Origin: Rahnella bonaserana
GTDB taxonomy: Bacteria > Pseudomonadota > Gammaproteobacteria > Enterobacterales > Enterobacteriaceae
Reading direction: 5' to 3'
DNA: 64,000 bases
NCBI RefSeq assembly: GCF_019049675.1
Contig: NZ_JAFMOW010000062.1
Span: 186,001-250,000, forward strand
The notes below the pieces were generated by a model. That model was not told where the DNA came from, did no database searches, and worked only from the letters and a program-made list of their open reading frames with translations. Below, piece after piece: positions 9,365-16,571 of the stretch. The translations under genes and the position numbers were made by a program. Every line of letters begins with the position of its first letter. Within the stretch, counting starts at the first letter, position 1.

Positions 9365-10263
9365 TCGGTGCTCCCTGAGCGACGCTGGCGCAATAGCATC
9401 ACCATATAAATCAGAATAAGCAGGGCACAGATCAGCGTCATGAGAATGGCGTAAGCCGCACCGCTGCCTGCACGCAGATAGCTGAAAGATTCCTGATAGA
9501 CAAAGAAGCTGACAGTTTTCGTGCTGTCGAGCGGGCCACCGCGGGTCATCACATAAATGATGTCGAATACTTTAAATGCGTCGATGGTGCGCAGAATAAG
9601 CGCGACGGCCAGCGGCGCGGCAATCGCCGGCAGAGTAATTTTGCGAAAACGACGGAAAGCCGATGCGCCGTCCAGCCGTGCGGCTTCGAACAAATCCTCC
9701 GGAATAGTTTGCAGCGCCGCGAGTACCAGCAGGGTGATCAGCGGATAGTTTTTCCAGATATCGGCAAACATTACTGCGTTAATGGCGGAAGACGGATCAC
9801 CCAGCCAGCTGCGGTAAGTGTCAATCAGCCCGAGCTGGGAAAGCAGGGCGTTGATGCTGCCGTAATCGGGATTAAAGTTCAGCCGCCACATGGTGGCGTT
9901 GACGATAGTCGGCAGAGCCCATGGCAAGATCACCAGCACGCGCAGTGCGCTGCGCCCCCGGAATGGCTGATTCAGCAGCAGCGCCACCAGTACCCCGATA
10001 ATGCCTTCGGTCATCACGGAAACTACGGTGAAATAGAGCGTGCGCCAGAGGGCGGCGCGAAAATCAGGATCCGTCAGGGCATAGATAAAATTATCGCTGC
10101 CCACCCAGTTGGGCGCAGAACCGTCACCAATCAGGCCGGCATCGGTAAAACTGAGCCACAGCGTGCGGGCGAGTGGCCAGGCAGTCAGCAGAAACATCAT
10201 CAACAGCATGGGTGCCAGAAGCAGCCAGGCCTGACGGCGCTCGCGTTGGGGTAAAGTCAACAT
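9361..10263 (-). CDS. Carbohydrate ABC transporter permease (MalF/UgpA type)
   Basis: The 300-aa inner-membrane subunit has six predicted helices. The EAA motif is EAARLDGASAFRRFRKITLP (about residue 195). The N-terminus is short, without the large periplasmic loop of E. coli MalF, so it is closer to UgpA/LacF. It overlaps the next permease gene by 4 bp and follows the binding-protein gene by 73 bp. Confidence 0.92.
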   Translation of the reverse strand: MLTLPQRERRQAWLLLAPMLLMMFLLTAWPLARTLWLSFTDAGLIGDGSAPNWVGSDNFIYALTDPDFRAALWRTLYFTVVSVMTEGIIGVLVALLLNQPFRGRSALRVLVILPWALPTIVNATMWRLNFNPDYGSINALLSQLGLIDTYRSWLGDPSSAINAVMFADIWKNYPLITLLVLAALQTIPEDLFEAARLDGASAFRRFRKITLPAIAAPLAVALILRTIDAFKVFDIIYVMTRGGPLDSTKTVSFFVYQESFSYLRAGSGAAYAILMTLICALLILIYMVMLLRQRRSGSTE

Positions 10264-10336
10264 AATGAATTTCCGTGGTGTTGGTGCGCCCGTCAGGCAG
10301 GAGCCTTCGGGGCGTTGTGTTGGCTTTTAAAAAAAC

Positions 10337-11587
10337 TTAACGTAAACGGTCAGCGGCGGTTGTTGCGGCTTCCATACCGTCTTTTGCCGGGGTTTTACCC
10401 TGCAATACCGCCTGAATGTTTTGCTGCAATATATTGGAGAGACGCGAATAATCCGCCGTCACAGGGCGAGACAACATCACGTTCAGCGAGGTTTTCGCCG
10501 CCGCGATCAGTTGTTCCTGATCTTTCTGTACTGCCGGATCTTCATAAGAAGATTTCCAGATTGGCAGGCTCAGTTTGGCGTATTTGTTTTGCACCGGTTG
10601 CGAGGTCATGTAGCTGATGTATTCCCACGCCTGATCCGGATGCGCACTGGCTTTAGCAATGCCCAGCCCCATCGAACCGTTAACGCCTGAAGCGCCGCCT
10701 GCGGTTTCACCCGGAGCCGGAATTACCCCGACGTCACCCGCGACTTTGCTCTGTTTCGGGTCGTTGGCCATGTTGTACATGTAGGTCCAGTTCAGCGCGA
10801 AAGCGGCGTCGCCGTTGGAAAATGACTTACGCACATCTTCTTCCAGATATTCGCGGGAATTCGGGTTGGTCAGCCCTTTATCCAGCGTCTCTTTCATGTA
10901 ACTGATGGCTTTCATCGCGCCGGAGTTGGTGAAGTTCAGCTTGCCGTCTTTGTAGAAATCGCCTTTAAACGCGGAAACCAGCGTGGTGTAGTCGCACAGC
11001 AGCGCTTCGGACTGTGACCAGCTCCAGACCAGCGGATATTTCACGATGCCTTTTTCTTTCAGGATCTCAGATTGCTTCTCAACGTCAGCCCAGGTAGCCG
11101 GCGGGGTAGTGATCCCGGCTTTAGCCAGCATGGCTTTGTTGTAATACAGATATTTAGTATCGAGGATCCACGGCATCCCCCAGCGTTTGTCTTTGTAGGT
11201 GACGGTAGAAATCGCGCCATCAAAAATCTTGCTGCTTTCGTCGGCAGGAATACGTGCCGTTACGTCCTGCAACAGGCCGTATTTGTTGAATTCAGCGGGC
11301 CAGATGGCATCGAATAACACCACATCGTAGCCTTTGTCTCCGGCACCGCGTGCGGCAACGATTTTGTCATGCAGCGCTTCGTAGGGAACAAATTCCAGAT
11401 TTACTTTGATATCCGGATGCTGCTTAGTGAAATCTGCAGTCATGGCACGGATATCCGCTTCGCTGTACGCAGCCTGGGTCATAAACAGGGCACTCAGCGT
11501 GGTTTCCGCCAGTGCATTGACAGAATATCCCAGTGTGAGAGCAGAGAGGGCGCACAGGGTGGCCGCAGGGGTAAGTCGTAGGCTCAT
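10337..11587 (-). CDS. Carbohydrate ABC transporter periplasmic substrate-binding protein
   Basis: This 416-aa cluster B/MalE-type binding protein delivers the sugar to the permease pair. A Sec signal peptide ends near ALA (about residue 27, NALA before ETTLS). The mature part carries typical family motifs such as GDKGYDVVLFDAIWPAEF near 80 and EDVRKSFSNGDAAFALNWTY near 250. I chose the ATG at 11587 because GGAG lies 7 bp upstream. The ATG at 11593 sits too close to the ribosome site. It is the first gene of the operon and has one of the two ROK-type operators 28 bp upstream of its start. The sugar is unknown. Confidence 0.9.
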   Translation of the reverse strand: MSLRLTPAATLCALSALTLGYSVNALAETTLSALFMTQAAYSEADIRAMTADFTKQHPDIKVNLEFVPYEALHDKIVAARGAGDKGYDVVLFDAIWPAEFNKYGLLQDVTARIPADESSKIFDGAISTVTYKDKRWGMPWILDTKYLYYNKAMLAKAGITTPPATWADVEKQSEILKEKGIVKYPLVWSWSQSEALLCDYTTLVSAFKGDFYKDGKLNFTNSGAMKAISYMKETLDKGLTNPNSREYLEEDVRKSFSNGDAAFALNWTYMYNMANDPKQSKVAGDVGVIPAPGETAGGASGVNGSMGLGIAKASAHPDQAWEYISYMTSQPVQNKYAKLSLPIWKSSYEDPAVQKDQEQLIAAAKTSLNVMLSRPVTADYSRLSNILQQNIQAVLQGKTPAKDGMEAATTAADRLR

Positions 11588-11614
11588 CGTCATTCTCCGA
11601 AACAGGGTTAAGTT

Positions 11615-11641
11615 TATTAAATCAATTTGATTGCTTTAATA
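11615..11641. promoter_or_regulatory. Palindromic operator O1, likely bound by the adjacent ROK repressor
   Basis: A 27-bp near-perfect palindrome with core TTAAATCAATTTGATTG and closing arm CTTTAA. Outer arms TATTAAA/TTTAATA and inner arms CAAT/ATTG pair exactly, with mismatches only at two symmetric positions. A second copy lies at 11818. The layout of A/T-rich outer arms around a central spacer resembles NagC/Mlc (ROK) sites. It lies 28-54 bp upstream of the binding-protein start, where it could block transcription. Confidence 0.75.
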
Positions 11642-11817
11642 GGCTAAAAAAAATGGGATACCACTGAGGTAACCCTGCGTCCCTGCCGGATTGTGCTACT
11701 GGATCTGAAGGTGAATCTTAAAAACATTGGAAAGCGAATAGTGACTGGCGATTATTATTAACATGGCAATAACATTCAAAGCTGTGATGGCACCGTCATA
11801 TTCATATTGTGTTATTT

Positions 11818-11842
11818 ATTAAATCAATTTGATTGCTGTAAT
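11818..11842. promoter_or_regulatory. Palindromic operator O2, second copy upstream of the ROK gene
   Basis: Same sequence as O1 over 23 bp except one base (CTGTAA instead of CTTTAA), in the same orientation, about 200 bp away. It lies 47-71 bp upstream of the GTG start of the ROK gene, suggesting autoregulation and possibly looping between O1 and O2. Confidence 0.72.
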
Positions 11843-11888
11843 CAGTCGCCACATACTTGCCCGCAAGGTCTTCACTGTGGAGAGGCAC

Positions 11889-13064
11889 GTGATAACAACG
11901 TCTGGCACCAATCTTGAGCACGCCCGTGCTCACAATCGTCGGGTGGTGATAGAAGCCATTCGCCTCAATGGTGAACTCACCCGTGCAGAAATTGCCCGGC
12001 TGACGTCACTGACCCCACAAACCGTTTCTAACATCGCTACCGAACTCGAGCAGGCAGGGATTTTGTCTTCCCACTTGCCGCGCCGGGCGGGAGGGCGTGG
12101 TCAACCAGCAACGCCACTGACACTCAATCCTGACAGCGCCTATTCCATCGGCATCCATCTTGATCATCAGTCGCTGCTGATTGTGCTGGTGGATCTGACC
12201 GGAACCGTCCGCTTTCGCAAACTGATCCATGTGCAGAAACCTCAGCCAGAGCCCACGCTGGCTCTTATCGATCAGGTTGTGCAAGAAATGCGCCAACAGG
12301 TGAAAATTGACTGGCGAAAAATTCTGGGTGTCGGCGTGGTGATGCCCGGACCGTTTGGCGTGGAAGGGATTTCTTCACAAGGGCCGACCACGCTGCACGG
12401 CTGGGATAATGTTGATATTGAAGCCCGTTTAAGCGCCGCGACCGGCTGGCCGGTGACGCTGGAAAACGATGCCACCGTCGCCGCCATTGGTGAGCGTTTT
12501 CACGGTGTGGCTAAGCAATTATCGTCGTTTGTGTATCTGTATATCGGCACCGGACTCGGCGCCGGCATCTTCACTGACGGGCGGATTTACACCGGTCATG
12601 CACACAATGCGGGCGAGGTCGGCCACATTGTGGTGCAACCGGGCGGGCGGGAATGCTATTGCGGCAACAAAGGTTGCCTGGAACGCTATGTTTCTTTGCA
12701 GGCGGCGTACGAAGCCTGCGGTTTGGATCCGATGTCTGCGATGCCGGAAGACCTGCTTAAAGTGGATGAAAAACTGTTTGATAAATGGCTCGATACCGCT
12801 GCTGAACCGGCGTTGCAGGCCATCAATATTATGGAATGTGTGTTTGATGCGCAGAGCGTGGTTATCGGCGGAACCATGCCTAAACCCCTGGTTGAGAAGC
12901 TGATTCAGCGTCTTACGCCACTCTACAGTTCGGTCCGCAGCCGCTATGCACAGAGCAGCCGCATCCGCCTCGGCATGTCCGGCAGTGACACGGCAGCATT
13001 GGGTGCGGCGGCACTGCCGATCTTCGACGAATTCAACCCGCAATATGAGGTGTTACTGAAGTAG
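11889..13064 (+). CDS. ROK family transcriptional repressor
   Basis: The 391-aa protein has an N-terminal helix-turn-helix (LTRAEIARLTSLTPQTVSNI, about residues 27-46) and a ROK sugar-binding domain: ATP-site-like GTGLGAGIF near 220, GEVGHI near 243, and the zinc motif CYCGNKGCLERY near 255. It is NagC/Mlc/XylR-like and should repress the divergent sugar ABC operon until its ligand binds. I chose the GTG at 11889 because GGAGAGG lies 4-5 bp upstream. A TTG at 11829 keeps the frame open but falls inside operator O2. About 120 bp separates it from the guaD gene. Confidence 0.9.
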   Translation: MITTSGTNLEHARAHNRRVVIEAIRLNGELTRAEIARLTSLTPQTVSNIATELEQAGILSSHLPRRAGGRGQPATPLTLNPDSAYSIGIHLDHQSLLIVLVDLTGTVRFRKLIHVQKPQPEPTLALIDQVVQEMRQQVKIDWRKILGVGVVMPGPFGVEGISSQGPTTLHGWDNVDIEARLSAATGWPVTLENDATVAAIGERFHGVAKQLSSFVYLYIGTGLGAGIFTDGRIYTGHAHNAGEVGHIVVQPGGRECYCGNKGCLERYVSLQAAYEACGLDPMSAMPEDLLKVDEKLFDKWLDTAAEPALQAINIMECVFDAQSVVIGGTMPKPLVEKLIQRLTPLYSSVRSRYAQSSRIRLGMSGSDTAALGAAALPIFDEFNPQYEVLLK

Positions 13065-13096
13065 AGTTTCCTCCAGCCTTAAAAACATCCGGACGG

Positions 13097-13114
13097 TCTG
13101 ACCAGTTGGTCAGA
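13097..13114. promoter_or_regulatory. RutR-type operator palindrome upstream of guaD
   Basis: TCTGACCA-GT-TGGTCAGA is a perfect 8-bp inverted repeat with a 2-bp spacer. It matches the E. coli RutR consensus TTGACCANNTGGTCAA in all but the outermost bases. The operon encodes a RutR-like TetR protein, so autoregulation is the simplest reading. The site ends 2 bp before the sigma-54 element. Confidence 0.82.
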
Positions 13115-13115
13115 T

Positions 13116-13132
13116 TTGGCATAAGCTTTGCA
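13116..13132 (+). promoter_or_regulatory. Sigma-54 (RpoN) promoter of the guaD-xdh operon
   Basis: TTGGCATAAGCTTTGCA has the invariant GG (13118-13119) and GC (13130-13131) exactly 10 bp apart and matches the -24/-12 consensus TTGGCACG-N4-TTGCA at most positions. Transcription would start near 13143, about 40 bp before the guaD ATG. Nitrogen (NtrC) control of purine breakdown is known in enterobacteria. I did not locate a clear NtrC pair upstream. Confidence 0.72.
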
Positions 13133-13183
13133 AGTGTTCTGTTATCAATCATGAACGTGAACGTTGCAGAGAAGGACAATGCC

Positions 13184-14536
13184 ATGAGTCAGATCATCAC
13201 CCGCGCCGTTCGCGGTAATTTCTTCGATATCCGCGAGCCGGTGTTGCGGCCGGAAGATTTTGAAGCGCAGGTGCGTTATATCGAAGACGGCCTGATGTTG
13301 CTCAGCGGCGGGCATATCGTCTGGCTGGGCAGCTGGCAGGAGGGTGAGGGCCTGCTGGCACTGGCACAAAAAACCGCCGGTCTGGAAATCGATGATTATC
13401 GCGACAAACTGATCGTGCCCGGTTTCGTCGATACACATATTCATTATCCGCAAACTGAAATGATCGGCGCTTACGGCGAGCAACTGCTCGAGTGGCTGAC
13501 CCGATATACCTTCCCGACTGAACAGCAATATCACTGCGCAGATTATTCCAGGCGCATGTCGAAATTCTTCCTTGATCAGCTGTTACTCAACGGCACCACC
13601 ACGGCGCTGGTGTTTGGCACCGTACATCCGCAGTCGGTCGATGCGCTGTTTAAAGAAGCGTCCGACATCAATATGCGCCTGGTGGCGGGCAAAGTGATGA
13701 TGGACAAAAATGCCCCTGATGCCTTGCTGGAAACCCCCGAAGAAAGCGAGCGTGACACGCGGGCCCTGATTGCGCGCTGGCACAACCGTCAGCGCCTGAG
13801 CTACGCGCTGACACCGCGTTTTGCGCCGACATCTTCGCCGGAACTGTTGCAAAAAGTCCGTCTGCTGAAACAAGAATTCCCCGATGTCTTCATGCATACC
13901 CATCTGAGTGAAAACGTTGCCGAGCTGTCGTGGGTGAAAGAGATGCACCCGGAACATCAGCATTATCTCGACGTTTATCATCAGTACGGTCTGACCGGCG
14001 AACGCTGTGTATTTGCGCACTGTCTGCATCTGGATGACAGCGAATGGGATTGCCTGCGCGACACCGGTTCGGCTATTGCTTTTTGTCCAACGTCCAACCT
14101 GTTTCTGGGCAGCGGCCTGTTTAATTTGCAGAAATCCTGGCAGAAGCAGGTGCGCGTCGGGATGGGCACGGACGTCGGCGCGGGTACCACCTTCAATATG
14201 CTGGAAACACTGTCGGAAGCTTATAAAGTCGGACAACTTCAGCGCTACCGTTTATCCGCCTTCGAAGCCTTCTATCACGCCACACTCGGCGGCGCACGGG
14301 CGCTGCATCTCGATGACAAAATTGGCAATTTTAACGCCGGTAAAGAGGCCGATTTCGTGGTTCTCGAACCGGGTGTCAGTGCATTACAAAAATTGCGCGC
14401 CTCCAACAGCAATACGCTTGCGGAAAAGCTGTTTGTGCTGATGACGCTGGGCGACGACCGCAATGTTTACTGCACGTATGTCGATGGCGAACAGGTCTAT
14501 GCGCGCGATGCTTTGCCGGAGGAACGTTCAGCATGA
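13184..14536 (+). CDS. guaD: Guanine deaminase
   Basis: The enzyme hydrolyses guanine to xanthine and ammonia in the cytosol, feeding the xanthine dehydrogenase encoded downstream. The 450-aa protein is an amidohydrolase: metal ligands in PGFVDTHIHYPQ (about residue 80), HTHLSEN (about 238), FAHCLHL (about 277) and MGTDVGAGTT (about 327). E. coli GuaD is 439 aa. I chose the ATG at 13184 because AAGGAC lies 8 bp upstream. The upstream ATG at 13151 and the GTG at 13106 fall at or before the predicted transcription start. It overlaps the next gene by 4 bp and is the first gene of the sigma-54-driven operon. Confidence 0.95.
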   Translation: MSQIITRAVRGNFFDIREPVLRPEDFEAQVRYIEDGLMLLSGGHIVWLGSWQEGEGLLALAQKTAGLEIDDYRDKLIVPGFVDTHIHYPQTEMIGAYGEQLLEWLTRYTFPTEQQYHCADYSRRMSKFFLDQLLLNGTTTALVFGTVHPQSVDALFKEASDINMRLVAGKVMMDKNAPDALLETPEESERDTRALIARWHNRQRLSYALTPRFAPTSSPELLQKVRLLKQEFPDVFMHTHLSENVAELSWVKEMHPEHQHYLDVYHQYGLTGERCVFAHCLHLDDSEWDCLRDTGSAIAFCPTSNLFLGSGLFNLQKSWQKQVRVGMGTDVGAGTTFNMLETLSEAYKVGQLQRYRLSAFEAFYHATLGGARALHLDDKIGNFNAGKEADFVVLEPGVSALQKLRASNSNTLAEKLFVLMTLGDDRNVYCTYVDGEQVYARDALPEERSA

Positions 14537-15171
14537 TGAACAATGAAACCGGCGGCAAAGTCCGCGTCGCACGTGAACGAACATTAGAGAATATCCATGC
14601 CGCCGCCATTGCAGAATTCAGCGAAAAGGGCTTTCAGGGCGCGACGACCCAGGCCATTGCTCAGCGCGCGGGGATCAAAAAAGCCCAGCTGCACTATTAC
14701 ATCACCGGGAAAGAAGAGTTGTACGAAGAACTCTTGCAGAAAGTGCTGAAAGTCTGGGGCGACATCATTCAGTTCGACTCGTCGCTAAGCGAGCCGCAAG
14801 CGGTACTGAGTCGTTATATCCGTAACAAACTCAATTTCAGTTTTGATCAGCCCGAACTGTCGCGCATTTTCACCAGCGAAGTGCTCGGCGGCGGTCACTA
14901 TCTTCATAAATACTGGCCGCAGGCCACGCAGAACATTATTGGCAAAGAGAACCTGATCCATCAGTGGATTGAGCAGGGAAAAATCCGCGCGCTGGATGCC
15001 CGTCTTTTCATCATGCATATCTGGGCGGTGACGCAGTATTACGCCGATTTTGCGGTGCAGGTGAAACACATGTACGGCAATTTTGAAGGCGATGAACAGG
15101 CGCGCGAACACATTATCGATGAAGTGACGACACTGATTCTGAATGGCTGTAAGACAGGAGACTGCGCATGA
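14533..15171 (+). CDS. TetR family regulator, RutR-like
   Basis: The 212-aa protein has an N-terminal helix-turn-helix (TTQAIAQRAGIKKAQLHYYI, about residues 38-57) and a ligand domain with TQYYADFAVQV near 172, almost identical to TQHYADFAVQV in E. coli RutR, the uracil/thymine-responsive regulator of pyrimidine catabolism and purine genes. Here the gene sits inside a purine-degradation operon, so a purine ligand is possible. It overlaps guaD by 4 bp (ATGATGA) and overlaps xdhA by 4 bp. The RutR-type palindrome before guaD is its likely operator. A second ATG lies one codon downstream. Confidence 0.88.
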   Translation: MMNNETGGKVRVARERTLENIHAAAIAEFSEKGFQGATTQAIAQRAGIKKAQLHYYITGKEELYEELLQKVLKVWGDIIQFDSSLSEPQAVLSRYIRNKLNFSFDQPELSRIFTSEVLGGGHYLHKYWPQATQNIIGKENLIHQWIEQGKIRALDARLFIMHIWAVTQYYADFAVQVKHMYGNFEGDEQAREHIIDEVTTLILNGCKTGDCA

Positions 15172-16571
15172 TCCAATTTCTGATGAACGGCAGGATCCAC
15201 ACGGAAAATCTGCCCGCTGACACGACGGTATTACAATACCTGCGCCGCGATGCAGGGCGCTGCGGCACCAAAGAAGGGTGTGCTTCCGGTGACTGCGGAG
15301 CCTGTACGGTGGTGCTGGCAGAACCGGAAGGGGATGCGCTGTCCTACCGGACCGTCAATGCCTGTCTGACATTTATGCCCGCGGTGCATGGCAAACAGCT
15401 GATCACCGTAGAAGATCTCAAACATCGTGGCGAACTGCATCACGTGCAGCAGGCGATGGTAGATAATCACGCGTCGCAGTGCGGTTTCTGCACGCCGGGG
15501 TTTGTGATGTCTCTGTTTGCACTGGAAAAACAACAACAAGCGTTTAGCGTGACACAGACCCGGCACGCGCTTTCCGGCAATCTTTGTCGCTGCACCGGTT
15601 ACCGGCCGATCATGGATGCGGCGAAAGCCATTTGTGACGCGCCGCAACCAGATCAGTTTGATGCCGATGCCCGGCTGACGCTGGACAAGCTTCGTACTAT
15701 TTCAGCCACCGCAGAACCGGTGAGTATTAATGAACTGGCCGGACGTTATCTTGCCGAACCAGATTCCCGACTGGTGGCCGGCGGCACCGATCTGGCGCTG
15801 GAAGTGACCCAGCGCTATCAGCGTCTGCCGAAGCTGATTTCACTGAGTCATATTCCTGAACTCAAAATGATTACGCTGACCGGTCAGGCTATTCATATTG
15901 GCGCAGCGGCACCGCTGAGTGACTGTATGCCGGTCTTACACGATGAATTCCCAGAATTCGGCGAATTGCTTGAACGCTTTGCCTCGCAGCAGATCCGCAA
16001 TCAGGGCACCTTTGGCGGCAACATTGCCAACGGTTCGCCCATCGGTGACGGCGGGCCGGTGTTGCTGGCGCTGGATGCTTCGTTGTTATTGCGGCGAGGC
16101 GCGGAACAACGCGAATTGCCGCTCGATCAGTTCTTCCTCGGTTATCGCAAAACGGCGTTACAGCCGGGCGAATTTATTGAGCAAATACGCATCCCGCGCA
16201 ACCCTTCAGCGTCACGCCAGTTGCGTATTTATAAAGTGTCTAAACGGCTGGAGGATGATATTTCCGCCGTCTGTGCGGCTTTACACATCGAAGTGAAAAA
16301 CGGTGTGGTGATACATGCCCGCATCGCGTTCGGCGGGATGGCTGAAGTGGCGAAGCGCGCCATCTCCTGCGAGGCACAATTACTCGGTCAGCCGTGGCAA
16401 ACGGCGACTGTCGAGCGTGCCTGTCAGGCGCTCGGACTGGATTTCACGCCGATCAGCGATTTCCGTGCCACTCGCGAATACCGTATGCAGGTGGCGAAAA
16501 ACCTTTTGCGCCGCTGTCATATCGAAATGACTTCTCCTGAAACCCTGATGCGGGTAACTCACTATGTCTGA
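15168..16571 (+). CDS. xdhA: Xanthine dehydrogenase small subunit (2Fe-2S and FAD)
   Basis: The 467-aa subunit carries electrons from the molybdenum site to NAD. The first 2Fe-2S cluster uses Cys38, 43, 46 and 66 (KEGCASGDCGAC), and the second uses Cys105, 108, 140 and 142 (CGFC and LCRC). The FAD domain follows with LVAGGTDLALEVT near 205 and GTFGGNIANGSPIGD near 283, then a CO-dehydrogenase flavoprotein C-terminal domain. This is the bacterial XdhA layout (fused FeS and FAD) rather than the three-subunit XdhABC of E. coli. It overlaps xdhB by 8 bp. Confidence 0.95.
   Translation: MIQFLMNGRIHTENLPADTTVLQYLRRDAGRCGTKEGCASGDCGACTVVLAEPEGDALSYRTVNACLTFMPAVHGKQLITVEDLKHRGELHHVQQAMVDNHASQCGFCTPGFVMSLFALEKQQQAFSVTQTRHALSGNLCRCTGYRPIMDAAKAICDAPQPDQFDADARLTLDKLRTISATAEPVSINELAGRYLAEPDSRLVAGGTDLALEVTQRYQRLPKLISLSHIPELKMITLTGQAIHIGAAAPLSDCMPVLHDEFPEFGELLERFASQQIRNQGTFGGNIANGSPIGDGGPVLLALDASLLLRRGAEQRELPLDQFFLGYRKTALQPGEFIEQIRIPRNPSASRQLRIYKVSKRLEDDISAVCAALHIEVKNGVVIHARIAFGGMAEVAKRAISCEAQLLGQPWQTATVERACQALGLDFTPISDFRATREYRMQVAKNLLRRCHIEMTSPETLMRVTHYV

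Noticed and set aside
11829-11888. Upstream TTG start for the ROK repressor
   Set aside because: It lies inside operator O2. GTG at 11889 has a strong GGAGAGG ribosome site and fits the family N-terminus.
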